A stretch of 64,000 nucleotides of DNA from Candidatus Fukatsuia endosymbiont of Tuberolachnus salignus (GTDB taxonomy: Bacteria > Pseudomonadota > Gammaproteobacteria > Enterobacterales > Enterobacteriaceae). Positions within the stretch are counted from its first letter, which is position 1, and each line of letters begins with the position of its first letter. Shown piece by piece: positions 40,304 to 50,878 of this stretch. The DNA is taken from the NCBI RefSeq assembly GCF_964030845.1, contig NZ_OZ034983.1, positions 744,001 through 808,000 of the forward strand. Direction: 5' to 3'. Made by a program: the position numbers and the translations under genes. The notes under the pieces were generated by a model, which made no database searches, was not told the DNA's origin, and saw nothing but the letters and a program-made list of their open reading frames with translations.

Positions 40304-42331
40304 TTACGCCGACACGACGTCGAGGGGTATGGCGCTATTCGGCTTAGCCAACGTAGCAAGGCAGAGCCGATCGACCAAGCCACTGTGTCTGAGAGTTGGC
40401 GTGTTAATAGCGCGGCTTAATACACTGTCAGAGGTATACAACGTTAACTGTTGACGAGCACGAGTGATACCGGTATAAAGCAATTCACGGGTTATTATGG
40501 GTGAAAAATAATCAGGCAATACCAATGCGGTATGTTCAAATTCTGAACCTTGAGATTTATGTATGGTCATTGCATATGCGGTGCCGTGGCTCGGTAAACG
40601 ATTCGGCTGTACCGATTTAATAGTGCCATTCGGTAATTGGAAGTGAACCCGTAAATGACCATGAGCATCATATAAGGCGATACCAACGTCACCGTTAGAC
40701 AATCCCAATGCGCTGTCATTACGTTCGATCATCACTGGACGCCCTGCATACCAGCGACCAGATAACCCCTGTGTGCGTTGTATCAAACCGTTACGCTGCA
40801 GCACCTGTTCAATCAGTGGATTTAAGCCCTTCACACCAAATGACCCAGCACGCAATGCACAAAGTAATTGGTAATGATTAAAAGCAGTTAATATTTCAGC
40901 CGCATCGGCACCCTGTGCAACCAGTTTAAGATAGGGTTGATAACCGGCAACACTCACCTGTAATAATTGCTGATAATCTATCATATTAGCCAATACAAAG
41001 CGTTCAACGTCAGTATAGTTCCCGTTAAGTACCGACAAAGCTTCAAGATATGCGCCGGCATTGACTGCTTGAGCAAGTTGTCCAATACCCGATTTTTTAT
41101 CAAAACGGTAACTTTTACGTAACAAACACAGGCCATCACTTACCTCGGTTAATCCTGTCGTCAGTGTTTTGCGTTTGCTCATGTCATGAGGATTATTCAA
41201 CTGCTCTAATGGATAACCCGTTACTCTGGCTAACTGTTCAGCCCGAAAAACACTATAACCTGATTCGACAAAACGGCAAATATCGCCAAAGACCGCTCCC
41301 GCTTCTACTGAGGCAAGTTGATCTCTGTCACCAAGAAAAATCACGCGTGCATGAGTAGGCAATGCAGCAATCAATTTCGCCATCATAGGTAAATCAACCA
41401 TCGAAGCTTCATCTACCACGAGAACATCAAGATTTAATGGATTACCACTGTGGTAACGTAGCCGATGGCGATTGGGCTGAACCCCCAATAAACTATGTAA
41501 TGTAAAGGCCTGATTGGGGAATAATTTATGCTCGCTTTCGTTAAGTGCCAATTGCTGCCACGCTTTGCCAAGAGATTCGGTTAAACGTGCGGCAGCTTTA
41601 CCGGTTGGCGCCACCAATTGAATACGTACCCGCTGCTCCCCGTTTAAACGCACTAAAGCAGTCAGTAATTTTGCTACAGTGGTGGTTTTACCCGTTCCTG
41701 GCCCACCAGAAATAATCGATATCCTCCGCGTCAACGTCGCGGCCGCCGCTACTTTTTGCCAATCGACTTCATCACCGTTAGTGCCAAAAAGTTGCTCTAA
41801 AATATTTTGTAGCAGGATTTCATCAACCCTCTCATTGTTGGCATTACCATTCACAATAAAACGTGCAACATCGCCTTCATTTTGCCACATTCTTTGCAAA
41901 TAAAGACGGTCATGTTGCAAAACCAGGGGTGTCGGTTGTGAGCCATCGCTGACAGAAAACGAATCTTGTAATGTTTCTCGCCACTGTTGAGTGCTCGGCT
42001 CCCCAGCGGCTTTCCACAATGCTTGAGCGAGATCCGATTGACGACCATCAAATAAATGTTGAGGCTGTAAACCTGTTATTGGTAAACAGATATGCCCCGC
42101 CCCCGTTTCGGCGCTCAAATAAGCGGCCGTTAGTTGCAGTAAAGCTCGTGCAGCACCAACCCTGTGGTGCTGCTCCTGTGTTACATCTTGCGCTTTAATT
42201 TCCATCAACCGCTGACTGTTACGAAACAAGTCGAACAAAGGACAATCATCAGGAGCAATCATACGGGCAAATTGTAGATCCAGTGGGCGTAACAATCGCT
42301 CACGGACAGCCCGCTCCAATAATTCCATCAT
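40304..42331 (-). CDS. recD: Exodeoxyribonuclease V subunit alpha (RecD)
   Basis: 5'-3' superfamily 1B helicase motor of RecBCD, 675 aa (E. coli 608). Walker A GGPGTGKTTT (about 209-218), Walker B LVVDEASMVD, and C-terminal AMTIHKSQGSEFEH and GITRARQQL motifs. The extra length is partly an internal segment around 375-395 and a C-terminal tail (LCLATLAKPNSAIPLDVVSA) with no evident counterpart. Its start overlaps the recB stop by 4 bp. Confidence 0.95.
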   Translation of the reverse strand: MMELLERAVRERLLRPLDLQFARMIAPDDCPLFDLFRNSQRLMEIKAQDVTQEQHHRVGAARALLQLTAAYLSAETGAGHICLPITGLQPQHLFDGRQSDLAQALWKAAGEPSTQQWRETLQDSFSVSDGSQPTPLVLQHDRLYLQRMWQNEGDVARFIVNGNANNERVDEILLQNILEQLFGTNGDEVDWQKVAAAATLTRRISIISGGPGTGKTTTVAKLLTALVRLNGEQRVRIQLVAPTGKAAARLTESLGKAWQQLALNESEHKLFPNQAFTLHSLLGVQPNRHRLRYHSGNPLNLDVLVVDEASMVDLPMMAKLIAALPTHARVIFLGDRDQLASVEAGAVFGDICRFVESGYSVFRAEQLARVTGYPLEQLNNPHDMSKRKTLTTGLTEVSDGLCLLRKSYRFDKKSGIGQLAQAVNAGAYLEALSVLNGNYTDVERFVLANMIDYQQLLQVSVAGYQPYLKLVAQGADAAEILTAFNHYQLLCALRAGSFGVKGLNPLIEQVLQRNGLIQRTQGLSGRWYAGRPVMIERNDSALGLSNGDVGIALYDAHGHLRVHFQLPNGTIKSVQPNRLPSHGTAYAMTIHKSQGSEFEHTALVLPDYFSPIITRELLYTGITRARQQLTLYTSDSVLSRAINTPTLRHSGLVDRLCLATLAKPNSAIPLDVVSA

Positions 42332-45300
42332 GATGCGATTTTCTCTCTGCTAAACAGACGATCTAAGCCTTCAACTAATTTCAGCTGTGGACGACAGGTA
42401 AAAATACCGTTACCTGGATGGTGGTGATCAATACCACGCAAAAAAAGATAGATAACTCCACCAACGTGACGTTGATAATCATAATTTGTTAGACGATGGC
42501 GCAAATAACGGTGCAATGCCAAGGTATAGAGCTGATATTGTAAATCATAACGATGTTCAACCATCGCTTGCGCCATCGCACCATGGCTATAAGCCTGACT
42601 GTCTTCTCCTAACCAGTTCGATTTATAATCCAGCAGATAAAATTTATCTTGCCAGCAAAATACCAGGTCAATAAAACCTTTCAGCATTCCCTGTACTTGT
42701 TGGAAATCCAGGGCAGGACACACGGCTGACAGAGGATCATAGTGTTTTATTAAACTATCCAACTCTCCAGCTTGTAGTATTCTTTTTATCGGCAAATAAA
42801 ACTGTAACTCTGCCTGTTTATTCATCGGCGCTAACCCCGCCAGTGTTACCCCAGTTTCGTTCAGTGATATATGTACAATATCGCTCAACCACTGATGTAA
42901 TACCGGCAACCAGACGCTATCAAATCCCTGTTGTAGGGATCGCTCAGCTAACCATTCCATTTCGATTGACTGACTAAAATCAAGCTCCTCCAGTAAAGAA
43001 TGCAAAAATGTTCCCGGTATTGCACCACGTGGAAAATGGTGAGGAGTTAGGCCTATTGTTGCTGATAAGATTTGTTCACCATTGGTATTACTGTCAAACT
43101 TTGGCATTTCCACCCGTGAAGTTGGTGTGAGTTTTGACGCACCCTGTTGTTGCAACCCTGAATAGCTCGTCACTCGCCAATAATCTTGTAACTGACGTGT
43201 AAAGTGTTTTGCCGCTAAGGGAGGCATTGTGGTTTTTTGCGGTTGCCATATGTGTTTATCCAACGCACCAACCTGCGATACGATGATATCTTCTCCTTGC
43301 AATGCGGCAAGTTTTTCTGCCAGATAACGAGCATCACCGGCTTCCCCACCCTGAACCAAATAGCCTAACGCCGTTTGATGTAGATCGCTATCTCCCTGTT
43401 TTTTTCGATTACCTTTTATTAACGGTGCGATCCCGACACTACAATGATAAATTGAACGGGTTAACGCAACATAAAGCAAACGCAAATCTTCCGCCAATCG
43501 TTCTTGTTGCGCTAGCTGTTGGCTCTCATCACTGGCGTGTAGATCGAGAATGGCAGTAAAATTTTGCCGATCATGATAGAGATTTGTCGATTGCTGGCGA
43601 AAATTACCAATAAAAGGCAACCACACCAAAGAATACTCTAATCCTTTCGATTTATGGACGGTGACGACTTTAACCCGAGGGCGATCACTTTCCAGCCGTA
43701 ATTGCTGATTTTCAGATTGGCGTTCAGGTTGTGCGATTTGTTGTGCCAGCCAGCGTACCAAAGCATAGTCACTGTCAAGCTGTACTGCTGCTGCCTGTAA
43801 CAACTCACCTAGATGAAGCAAATCGGTCAAACGACGCTCCCCCCCCGTGCTCACCAATAAATTTTCTGCCAAACGACGTTTGGCGATAATTTCACGCAAC
43901 ATAGGCAAAATACCGCGCCGCCGCCAGTGTTGGCGATAGCCATCGAATTCATCAACCAATGCATCCCAAGCACGTTCATCGTGGTTTAAGTTATCCAATT
44001 GTTGCGCATCCAGCCCCAATAGGCTGGTTGCCATCGCACAGCGTAAGGTGCGTTCCTGTTCAGGTGTCAATACCGCCTGTAACAACCAAAAAAGATCTTT
44101 GGCTTCCGGTGTGTCAAATACACTGTCCTGGTTAGATAAATAAACCGAGGGGATTGCTAATGCTGTTAACGCGTTTCTAATTAAAGCCGCCTCGGAACGG
44201 CTACGTACCAAAATAGTGATATCTGATGCTTGCAATGGACGCATTCCTTGTCTGGTGACCAAATTGGCTCGCCCAAATTGACCGGCGATTAACCAATCAC
44301 GTATTTGCGTTGCACACCTCTGAGCCATCAGCTGTTGATACTGATATAAGCTTACACCTTCTCCTGGTTGTAACCAGAACTGCAATGCGGGTTGTGCTTC
44401 ACCATCAATCTGGAAAGCTAATTCGCTGTTTTTCTCCGCCGCAGTTACATTGATAAACGGAATTTGTTCAAATAAAAAGGGCGTTTTGATCTGATTAAAT
44501 AATCGATTAACGGATTGCACCATGCGATGTGAAGAACGCCAATTGGTCGATAAAGTATAATGCGCGTCTATCGCAGAACGAGCGCGGATATAGGTAAAAA
44601 TATCCGCACCACGAAAAGCGTAAATGGCTTGCTTGGGATCACCAATCAGCAGTAATCCACAATCTGCCTGAGCCGCATAAATGCGCCGAAAAATCCGATA
44701 TTGTTGCGGATCAGTATCTTGAAATTCATCGATCATCGCGAGCGGATAACGATGACGAATCGTTTCAGCCAGTAACTCCCCTCCTGTTTGCTGTAACGCG
44801 ATATCCAAGCGGCTTAATAAGTCATCAAAACCCAGTTCGGCACGCTGTTGTTTTTCCTGCTGTACAGAAGCGCGAATTTCACTGATGGCTTTTGCCATAA
44901 TGAGGTCCCGCAACGTCAGTGGTTGTTCAAATAAGCGGTCAATGGCCAAAAATAACGTATCCTGTGGTACAGTGCCTTTTTGGCATTTTTCACATAAAAC
45001 CGATTGACGAAATTTAGTCAGCTCTTTCGGTAAGCTGTAGTCGTCAGTTTTCTGCTCTGCCCATTGCGTCACTATGGCTAGCCAGTTAGGCAGATGCTTA
45101 CTGTTATAACTCCGCTTATCGACAGCAGAATCGCGGATTAATGCTTCCAGTTTATCGGCTTTTTGTCGCCAATGGGTTTTCAACTCATCGATTTGCATCA
45201 CTATTTGCTGATGACGACAGCCAATGGTTTCATCATGGGGCACCCTAAGAAACTGCGGTACTTCACCTTGTAAATAAGCAGACAGATCGTTAAGCAATTT

Positions 45301-45888
45301 TTCGGGGTTGCTCCATTCCTTACTGACTGCTCGTGCTTCAGGCAAGGATAATGGATAACAATGACGTCGCCAAAAATCAGTACAAGCTTGCCGACGTAGT
45401 GGTAATTCATCATGAATTAAGGTTTGCTCAAATAGCATGCCAGATTCAAATGCATTAGTCGCTAACATGCGCTGACAAAAACCATGAATGGTATAGATAG
45501 CCGCTTCGTCCATCTGGCGCTCTGCGGCCAACAATTGTGCTGCTGCGTCAGCCAGATCGGTGATTTCGCTTAACAACGCCTGCTCCATAGGTTCATCACT
45601 AAACCCACGTACACAGGCTATCCACAAGCGATGAATATTACCGCGGATCCTGCTTCTCAATTCTTCGGTCGCGGCTTCGGTAAAGGTAACAACAAGGATT
45701 TCTTCTACGGTTAAACAACGAGAATAAGCGGCATCCTTACCCAACCCAAGTAATAAACGTAAATACAATATCCCAATGGTGAAAGTTTTACCTGTCCCTG
45801 CAGAAGCTTCGATCAAGCGTTCACCAAAAAGTGGGAGCGTTAGCGGTTCAAGTCGCTGGGGTGTCGTGGCTAAAAGCATTATTTTCAA
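42328..45888 (-). CDS. recB: Exodeoxyribonuclease V subunit beta (RecB)
   Basis: 3'-5' helicase and nuclease of RecBCD, 1186 aa (E. coli 1180), for double-strand break repair and Chi-regulated end processing. UvrD-type motifs are Walker A ASAGTGKT (28-35), IDEFQDTDPQQY (motif II) and VTVHKSKGLEY. The C-terminal nuclease domain shows LLDYKSNWLG with catalytic Asp and Lys. recC and ptrA, normally upstream, are not here; bolA lies upstream instead. An ATG a few codons later (MLLATTP) is an alternative start. Confidence 0.96.
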   Translation of the reverse strand: MKIMLLATTPQRLEPLTLPLFGERLIEASAGTGKTFTIGILYLRLLLGLGKDAAYSRCLTVEEILVVTFTEAATEELRSRIRGNIHRLWIACVRGFSDEPMEQALLSEITDLADAAAQLLAAERQMDEAAIYTIHGFCQRMLATNAFESGMLFEQTLIHDELPLRRQACTDFWRRHCYPLSLPEARAVSKEWSNPEKLLNDLSAYLQGEVPQFLRVPHDETIGCRHQQIVMQIDELKTHWRQKADKLEALIRDSAVDKRSYNSKHLPNWLAIVTQWAEQKTDDYSLPKELTKFRQSVLCEKCQKGTVPQDTLFLAIDRLFEQPLTLRDLIMAKAISEIRASVQQEKQQRAELGFDDLLSRLDIALQQTGGELLAETIRHRYPLAMIDEFQDTDPQQYRIFRRIYAAQADCGLLLIGDPKQAIYAFRGADIFTYIRARSAIDAHYTLSTNWRSSHRMVQSVNRLFNQIKTPFLFEQIPFINVTAAEKNSELAFQIDGEAQPALQFWLQPGEGVSLYQYQQLMAQRCATQIRDWLIAGQFGRANLVTRQGMRPLQASDITILVRSRSEAALIRNALTALAIPSVYLSNQDSVFDTPEAKDLFWLLQAVLTPEQERTLRCAMATSLLGLDAQQLDNLNHDERAWDALVDEFDGYRQHWRRRGILPMLREIIAKRRLAENLLVSTGGERRLTDLLHLGELLQAAAVQLDSDYALVRWLAQQIAQPERQSENQQLRLESDRPRVKVVTVHKSKGLEYSLVWLPFIGNFRQQSTNLYHDRQNFTAILDLHASDESQQLAQQERLAEDLRLLYVALTRSIYHCSVGIAPLIKGNRKKQGDSDLHQTALGYLVQGGEAGDARYLAEKLAALQGEDIIVSQVGALDKHIWQPQKTTMPPLAAKHFTRQLQDYWRVTSYSGLQQQGASKLTPTSRVEMPKFDSNTNGEQILSATIGLTPHHFPRGAIPGTFLHSLLEELDFSQSIEMEWLAERSLQQGFDSVWLPVLHQWLSDIVHISLNETGVTLAGLAPMNKQAELQFYLPIKRILQAGELDSLIKHYDPLSAVCPALDFQQVQGMLKGFIDLVFCWQDKFYLLDYKSNWLGEDSQAYSHGAMAQAMVEHRYDLQYQLYTLALHRYLRHRLTNYDYQRHVGGVIYLFLRGIDHHHPGNGIFTCRPQLKLVEGLDRLFSREKIAS

Positions 45889-45976
45889 TTTTGAGGTAAA
45901 AAGTAAGGCGTGGCACTGGCATCATTCTTCTCCATAACCACATAAAATTAACGCTATTTCTCGTTTTGAGTGCTAT

Positions 45977-46315
45977 TTACAGCTCCTTTAGGTCAAAAGG
46001 GCGTCCGTCGTTACGACAAGGAGGGGAGGCCGCAACAGTATATTGCAAATCTTTCCATTCTTTCTGGGTATGAGTGTGTAAAACTAACGCACGCAGCCCC
46101 TCTTCAAACTCTTGTGCCAACAAACTATAAATTTCACGATGGCGGGTGGTAAAAACCTGATCGGAAAATTTGTCACTGATAATCACGACTTTGAAGTGAG
46201 TCTCGGAGCCTGCCGGCACATCATGACGGAAGCTTTCGTCGATAACTTTTAGATGAGTAGGTTTAAACTTCTCTTTTAGCTTTTTTTCAATACGTTCAGC
46301 GACAAAGGGCATCAT
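45977..46315 (-). CDS. bolA: BolA family transcriptional regulator/Fe-S partner
   Basis: 112 aa (E. coli 105). Class II KH-like fold with ERIEKKLKEKFKP, the conserved FRHDVPAGSETHFKVVIIS and ASPPCRNDG. It acts with monothiol glutaredoxin in Fe-S trafficking and affects cell shape and stress morphology. Divergent from yajG, as in E. coli, with a family A repeat between them. Confidence 0.93.
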   Translation of the reverse strand: MMPFVAERIEKKLKEKFKPTHLKVIDESFRHDVPAGSETHFKVVIISDKFSDQVFTTRHREIYSLLAQEFEEGLRALVLHTHTQKEWKDLQYTVAASPPCRNDGRPFDLKEL

Positions 46316-46384
46316 TAATCTCCTTGATGTACTTAGGAAAATATACTACGTGGTGTAATCTTATCCAAGGTTATTCACCCAATA

Positions 46385-46560
46385 TGAGGACCTGTCCAAA
46401 ATCTCTTGTGCTCACCGTGTTTTGGTCAAGTCATTTGTCAAAAACGCGCTCAAAACGCTCATTGGATCCTTTGCTGTTGTATACAAAGGAGCAAGCTGCG
46501 TTTTTTCGCCCATTTTTTCCTCTTCTGGGCACAGCGAAAAAGATTTGGAACAGGCTCTAA
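46385..46560. repeat. MITE-like repeat family A, copy between bolA and yajG
   Basis: About 176 bp, left end GGACCTGTCCAAAATCTCTT and right end AAGATTTGGAACAGGCTCTA. It includes the central TTGTATACAAAGG and the CCCATTTTTTCCTC segment shared with the 5004 copy. Confidence 0.85.
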
Positions 46561-46745
46561 GGAATTCTAGCTCAATAAACAGCAAAACGGCCTGTTTTCA
46601 GTAGAGTTGAAACCCGTTAATATGATTTAGATCCTAGGTTGTGAGGTGTTCATAATCCCATTCTGGTATATTATTCTGGCATACCTATCCCGTCGTTCAA
46701 GGTGGCGAGGACGCTAAAAATTTTATAACCAGTGAGAAAATAAAC

Positions 46746-47333
46746 ATGCTAAAGAAACTGACTTCCCCTTTGTTAGCCGTTTGCATACTGACGGGTTGTG
46801 CTAGCGGTGATAGTACCTTAAACATTGCACCAAAAGTGGTATTACCACAGAAAGATCCTGCGTTAATGGCGATCACGATTAGCATCAATGGTGCCGATCA
46901 GCGCCAGGATGTGGCCTTGGCAAAAGTAAACCGTGATGGAAAATTGGTGGCACTGACTGCTTCGCGTGATGTACGTTTTCTATTGCAAGAGGCATTAGAA
47001 AGACAAATGATTAGCCGTGGTTATATGGTTTCCGGTGATGGTTTGGTGGGTTTGCAAATTATTGTCAATTATCTACACGCCGAGGTACAAGAAGGTAATC
47101 TGCGTCACAATATCACCACCAAAGCAGACGTTTCGATCATTGCTCAGGGACGAAATGGAAGTCAGCAAACTAAAAATTACCGATCTACCTACAATGTGCA
47201 AGGTCTTTTTAGCGCCACTAACGAAAAAATCAGTGATGCCGTTAACGCCGTGTTAAGCGATGTAATCGCCGATATGTCACAAGACACCAGCATCAGCAGC
47301 TTTATCAAACAAAATGCCCGTTCACAACTATAA
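46746..47333 (+). CDS. yajG: YajG family lipoprotein
   Basis: 195 aa; lipobox ILTGC (Cys18) after a short signal. The mature part matches YajG (NIAPKVVLPQKDP, TSRDVRFLLQEALERQMISR-type region). The function is unknown, and it is probably an outer- or inner-membrane lipoprotein. In E. coli it lies between bolA and ampG-cyo; here cyo is about 35 kb away, so the locus is split. Confidence 0.92.
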   Translation: MLKKLTSPLLAVCILTGCASGDSTLNIAPKVVLPQKDPALMAITISINGADQRQDVALAKVNRDGKLVALTASRDVRFLLQEALERQMISRGYMVSGDGLVGLQIIVNYLHAEVQEGNLRHNITTKADVSIIAQGRNGSQQTKNYRSTYNVQGLFSATNEKISDAVNAVLSDVIADMSQDTSISSFIKQNARSQL

Positions 47334-47353
47334 CCCCCCTATGGATCCTTTTA

Positions 47354-48145
47354 ATGGCAATTTTAATTAAAACACCTGAAGAGATTGAGAAAATGCGTGT
47401 TGCTGGTCGTCTAGCTGCCGAAGTCCTGGAAGTAATAGAACCCCATGTTAAACCGGGTATCAGTACCGGTGAGTTGGATCGTCTTTGCGATCATCACATT
47501 ACCTATCATCAACAGGCCATACCTGCCTGTTTGGGCTATCATGGTTTCCCTAAATCCGTTTGTATTTCGGTCAATGAAGTGGTTTGCCACGGCATTCCAA
47601 GCGACCATAAGATACTGAAAAATGGTGATATTGTTAATATTGATGTCACTGTTATCAAAGATGGCTTCCACGGTGATACTTCCAAGATGTTTTTTGTCGG
47701 TAAGCCTAGCATTCTTGGGCAACGCCTGTGTCGCATCACTCAAGAAAGTCTGTATTTGGCGATCAGGCTGGTTAAGCCTGGGATCCGTCTAGGTACTTTG
47801 GGTAGAGCAATACAAAAATTTGTAGAAGCAGAGAAATTTTCTGTGGTGCGCGAATATTGTGGGCACGGTATTGGCAGAGGTTTCCACGAGCCTCCACAAG
47901 TTTTGCATTACGATACTGGCGATAATGGCGTTGTGCTGGAGCCCGGTATGGCTTTTACTATTGAGCCGATGGTGAATGCAGGTGATTGCCGTATCCGTAA
48001 CATGAGTGATGGCTGGACAGTAAAAACGAAAGATCGCAGTTTGTCCGCACAATATGAGCATACTTTGGTCGTTACAGATAACGGCTGTGAAATAATGACA
48101 TGGCGTAAAGACGACAGTATCTCAAGTACTATCGAGCATTCCTAA
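47354..48145 (+). CDS. map: Methionine aminopeptidase type I
   Basis: Removes the N-terminal Met from nascent proteins, 263 aa (E. coli 264). Metal ligands Asp97 and Asp108 (VNIDVTVIKDGFHGDTSKMF), the active-site CHG His79, His in CGHGIGRGFHEPP, Glu in FTIEPM and Glu in AQYEHTL. It starts 20 bp after yajG; glnD follows, as in E. coli. Confidence 0.96.
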   Translation: MAILIKTPEEIEKMRVAGRLAAEVLEVIEPHVKPGISTGELDRLCDHHITYHQQAIPACLGYHGFPKSVCISVNEVVCHGIPSDHKILKNGDIVNIDVTVIKDGFHGDTSKMFFVGKPSILGQRLCRITQESLYLAIRLVKPGIRLGTLGRAIQKFVEAEKFSVVREYCGHGIGRGFHEPPQVLHYDTGDNGVVLEPGMAFTIEPMVNAGDCRIRNMSDGWTVKTKDRSLSAQYEHTLVVTDNGCEIMTWRKDDSISSTIEHS

Positions 48146-48173
48146 TCAGCAGAGCCTTACTATCAACTAAAAC

Positions 48174-50840
48174 ATGTCTATCCATCATACTCCGATACAA
48201 GCATCACTGCCCGCATCACCCGAGACTTATCTGGATCATGAACTGACTTGCACGGTACTGAAAAAGCGGTTGCATGATTTCCAACTTTGGCTAACGGAGG
48301 CCTTCAATACAGGTCTCAGTGCAGAAACATTGATAGCAACACGCAGTCATTATATTGATTGCTTATTGCAACGTTTGTGGATTTTCTATGGTTTTACTAC
48401 AGTGACTGAAGCCACATTGGTGGCTGTTGGTGGTTATGGTCGTGCTGAACTGCATCCGCAATCAGATATCGATTTGCTACTACTGAGTACAAATCCACTC
48501 AGTGCAGAACAGACACAGCATGTGGAGCAATTCATTACCCTACTATGGGATTTGAAACTAGAGGTAGGTCACAGCGTATGCACCTTGGAAGAATGCTTGC
48601 TGGAAGGACTGGCTGATTTAACTGTCGCTACCAATTTGATTGAATCACGCTTAATATGCGGCGATATGGCTTTATTGTTACAAATGCAGCAACATATTTT
48701 CAGCGATAATTTTTGGCCTTCTCGCCAATTCTTTCATGCAAAAATCGCCGAGCAGCAACAACGCCATCAACGTTATCACGGTACTAGCTATAATTTGGAA
48801 CCTGATATCAAAAGTAGCCCGGGGGGGTTGCGTGATATTCATACCCTGATGTGGGTAGCACGTCGTCATTTTGCGGCAACATCGCTCGATGAAATGGTCG
48901 ATTTTAATTTTCTGACTCGGGCAGAACGTGATGAACTTCATGAATGCCGTAGCTTTCTTTGGCGTGTTCGCTTTGCGCTTCATCTGGGACTAACCCGCCA
49001 TGACAACCGCTTGCTATTTGACCGCCAGCTTAGTGTTGCGCAATCATTGCACTACCAAGGAGAGGGAAATCAAGCAGTCGAACGTATGATGAAAGATTTT
49101 TACCGGATGACACGACGTGTTAGCGAGCTGAATCAAATGCTGTTGCAATTGTTTGATGAAGCTATCCTTTCACCTGAAAGCGATAAAAAACCACACCCGT
49201 TAGACGACGATTTTCAATTACGCGGTAATTTAATCGATCTGCGTGAAAAAACATTATTTATCTGCCAACCTGAAGCGATGATACAGATGTTCTACCTCAT
49301 GGTGCATCATCCAAAGATAAAGGGCATTTACTCCACCACAGTACGTCAATTACGTCATGCGCGTCGCAACTTAAAACAACCACTGTATATGCTGCCTGAA
49401 GCACGAAAGCAGTTTATGGCTATTTTACGTCATCCAGGAGCGGTCAATCACGCATTGTTACCCATGCATCGCTACAGTGTACTCGGGGCTTATATGCCAC
49501 AATGGAGTAACATCGTTGGGCAAATGCAATTCGATCTATTCCATGCTTATACTGTTGATGAACACATCATTCGGGTATTACAAAAACTGGAGAGTTTTAC
49601 TGCTGAAAGAACTCGAGCGCACCACCCTCTGTGTGTTGAACTCTATCCAAATTTGCCGCAGCCTGAACTATTATTGCTGGCGGCACTCTTTCACGACATC
49701 GCCAAAGGGCGTGGTGGTAATCATTCTCTATTGGGCGCACAGGAAGCACAGGAGTTCGCCGAATTTCATGGTCTAAATGCGCGGGAGACCCAGCTTGTTG
49801 TTTGGTTGGTACGCCATCATTTGTTGATGTCAATCACTGCCCAACGTCGTGATATTCAAGATCCAGAAGTGATCCAGCAATTCGCCACTGCCGTACAAAA
49901 TAAAACCCGACTACGTTATCTGATTAATCTGACTGTGGCCGATATTTACGCCACTAATGAAGTCTTGTGGAACAGTTGGAAGCAAAGCTTACTGTCTGAG
50001 CTGTATTTTGCTACTGAAAAACAGTTGGACAGTGGCCTACAAAATAGTCGAGATTTTCGGCAAGCAAATTTGCGTGAAAAAGTACGCGAGCATCGCTTTC
50101 AAGCGCTGGCACTATTGCGTATGAATAATATTGATGAGATAGCACTACAACAAATCTGGAGCCGTTGTCATGCTGATTATTTTCTGCGTCATTTACCTAA
50201 ACAGTTAGCCTGGCATGCGCAATATCTGCTACAGCAGGGGACCAACAAGCCACTGGTGCTGATAAATGATGATACGAATCGTGGAGGGACAGAGATTTTT
50301 ATCTATGGTCCAGATCGTCCCTGTCTGTTTGCCACCGTGGTAAGCGAACTCGATCGCCGTAACCTCAGTGTGCATGATGCGCAAATTTTTACCAATCGTG
50401 ATGGAATGGCGATGGATAGCTTTATTGTTCTGCAACCTGACGGCAACCCATTAGCATCAGATCGACACCGGCTGATCCGTCAAAATCTCGAACAAGCCAT
50501 TATTCAGGTCGATTATCGACCACCTCGGATAAAGTATCCATCGGCGAAATTACAGTATTTTAGTGTCACAACCGAAGTCAACTTCTTGCCAACACACAAT
50601 GAGCGCCGCAGTTACCTGGAACTGATTGCACTAGATCAACCAGGATTACTCGCTAAAGTGGGGAATGTTTTTGCCGAGCTGAAATTATCATTGCATAGCG
50701 CACGTATCACCACCGTCGGCGAACGGATAGAAGATTTATTTGTGCTAGCAGATAAGGATCACCGTGCTTTAAATTGTGAAACGCGCCAGCAATTGACACA
50801 ACGGCTGATAGATACTTTTTCTACGCAGCAGAAATTGTGA
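48174..50840 (+). CDS. glnD: PII uridylyltransferase/uridylyl-removing enzyme GlnD
   Basis: Glutamine sensor that uridylylates and deuridylylates PII proteins, 888 aa (E. coli 890). The nucleotidyltransferase motif is GGYGRAELHPQSDIDLLLL (about 85-105). The HD domain has LFHDIAKGRGG (about 510-520), and two ACT domains lie at about 705-785 and 815-885. It is full length, so nitrogen sensing is retained. Confidence 0.96.
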   Translation: MSIHHTPIQASLPASPETYLDHELTCTVLKKRLHDFQLWLTEAFNTGLSAETLIATRSHYIDCLLQRLWIFYGFTTVTEATLVAVGGYGRAELHPQSDIDLLLLSTNPLSAEQTQHVEQFITLLWDLKLEVGHSVCTLEECLLEGLADLTVATNLIESRLICGDMALLLQMQQHIFSDNFWPSRQFFHAKIAEQQQRHQRYHGTSYNLEPDIKSSPGGLRDIHTLMWVARRHFAATSLDEMVDFNFLTRAERDELHECRSFLWRVRFALHLGLTRHDNRLLFDRQLSVAQSLHYQGEGNQAVERMMKDFYRMTRRVSELNQMLLQLFDEAILSPESDKKPHPLDDDFQLRGNLIDLREKTLFICQPEAMIQMFYLMVHHPKIKGIYSTTVRQLRHARRNLKQPLYMLPEARKQFMAILRHPGAVNHALLPMHRYSVLGAYMPQWSNIVGQMQFDLFHAYTVDEHIIRVLQKLESFTAERTRAHHPLCVELYPNLPQPELLLLAALFHDIAKGRGGNHSLLGAQEAQEFAEFHGLNARETQLVVWLVRHHLLMSITAQRRDIQDPEVIQQFATAVQNKTRLRYLINLTVADIYATNEVLWNSWKQSLLSELYFATEKQLDSGLQNSRDFRQANLREKVREHRFQALALLRMNNIDEIALQQIWSRCHADYFLRHLPKQLAWHAQYLLQQGTNKPLVLINDDTNRGGTEIFIYGPDRPCLFATVVSELDRRNLSVHDAQIFTNRDGMAMDSFIVLQPDGNPLASDRHRLIRQNLEQAIIQVDYRPPRIKYPSAKLQYFSVTTEVNFLPTHNERRSYLELIALDQPGLLAKVGNVFAELKLSLHSARITTVGERIEDLFVLADKDHRALNCETRQQLTQRLIDTFSTQQKL

Positions 50841-50878
50841 TACAAATGTTTTTGGACCACGGCGCAAGGATGAAAATC

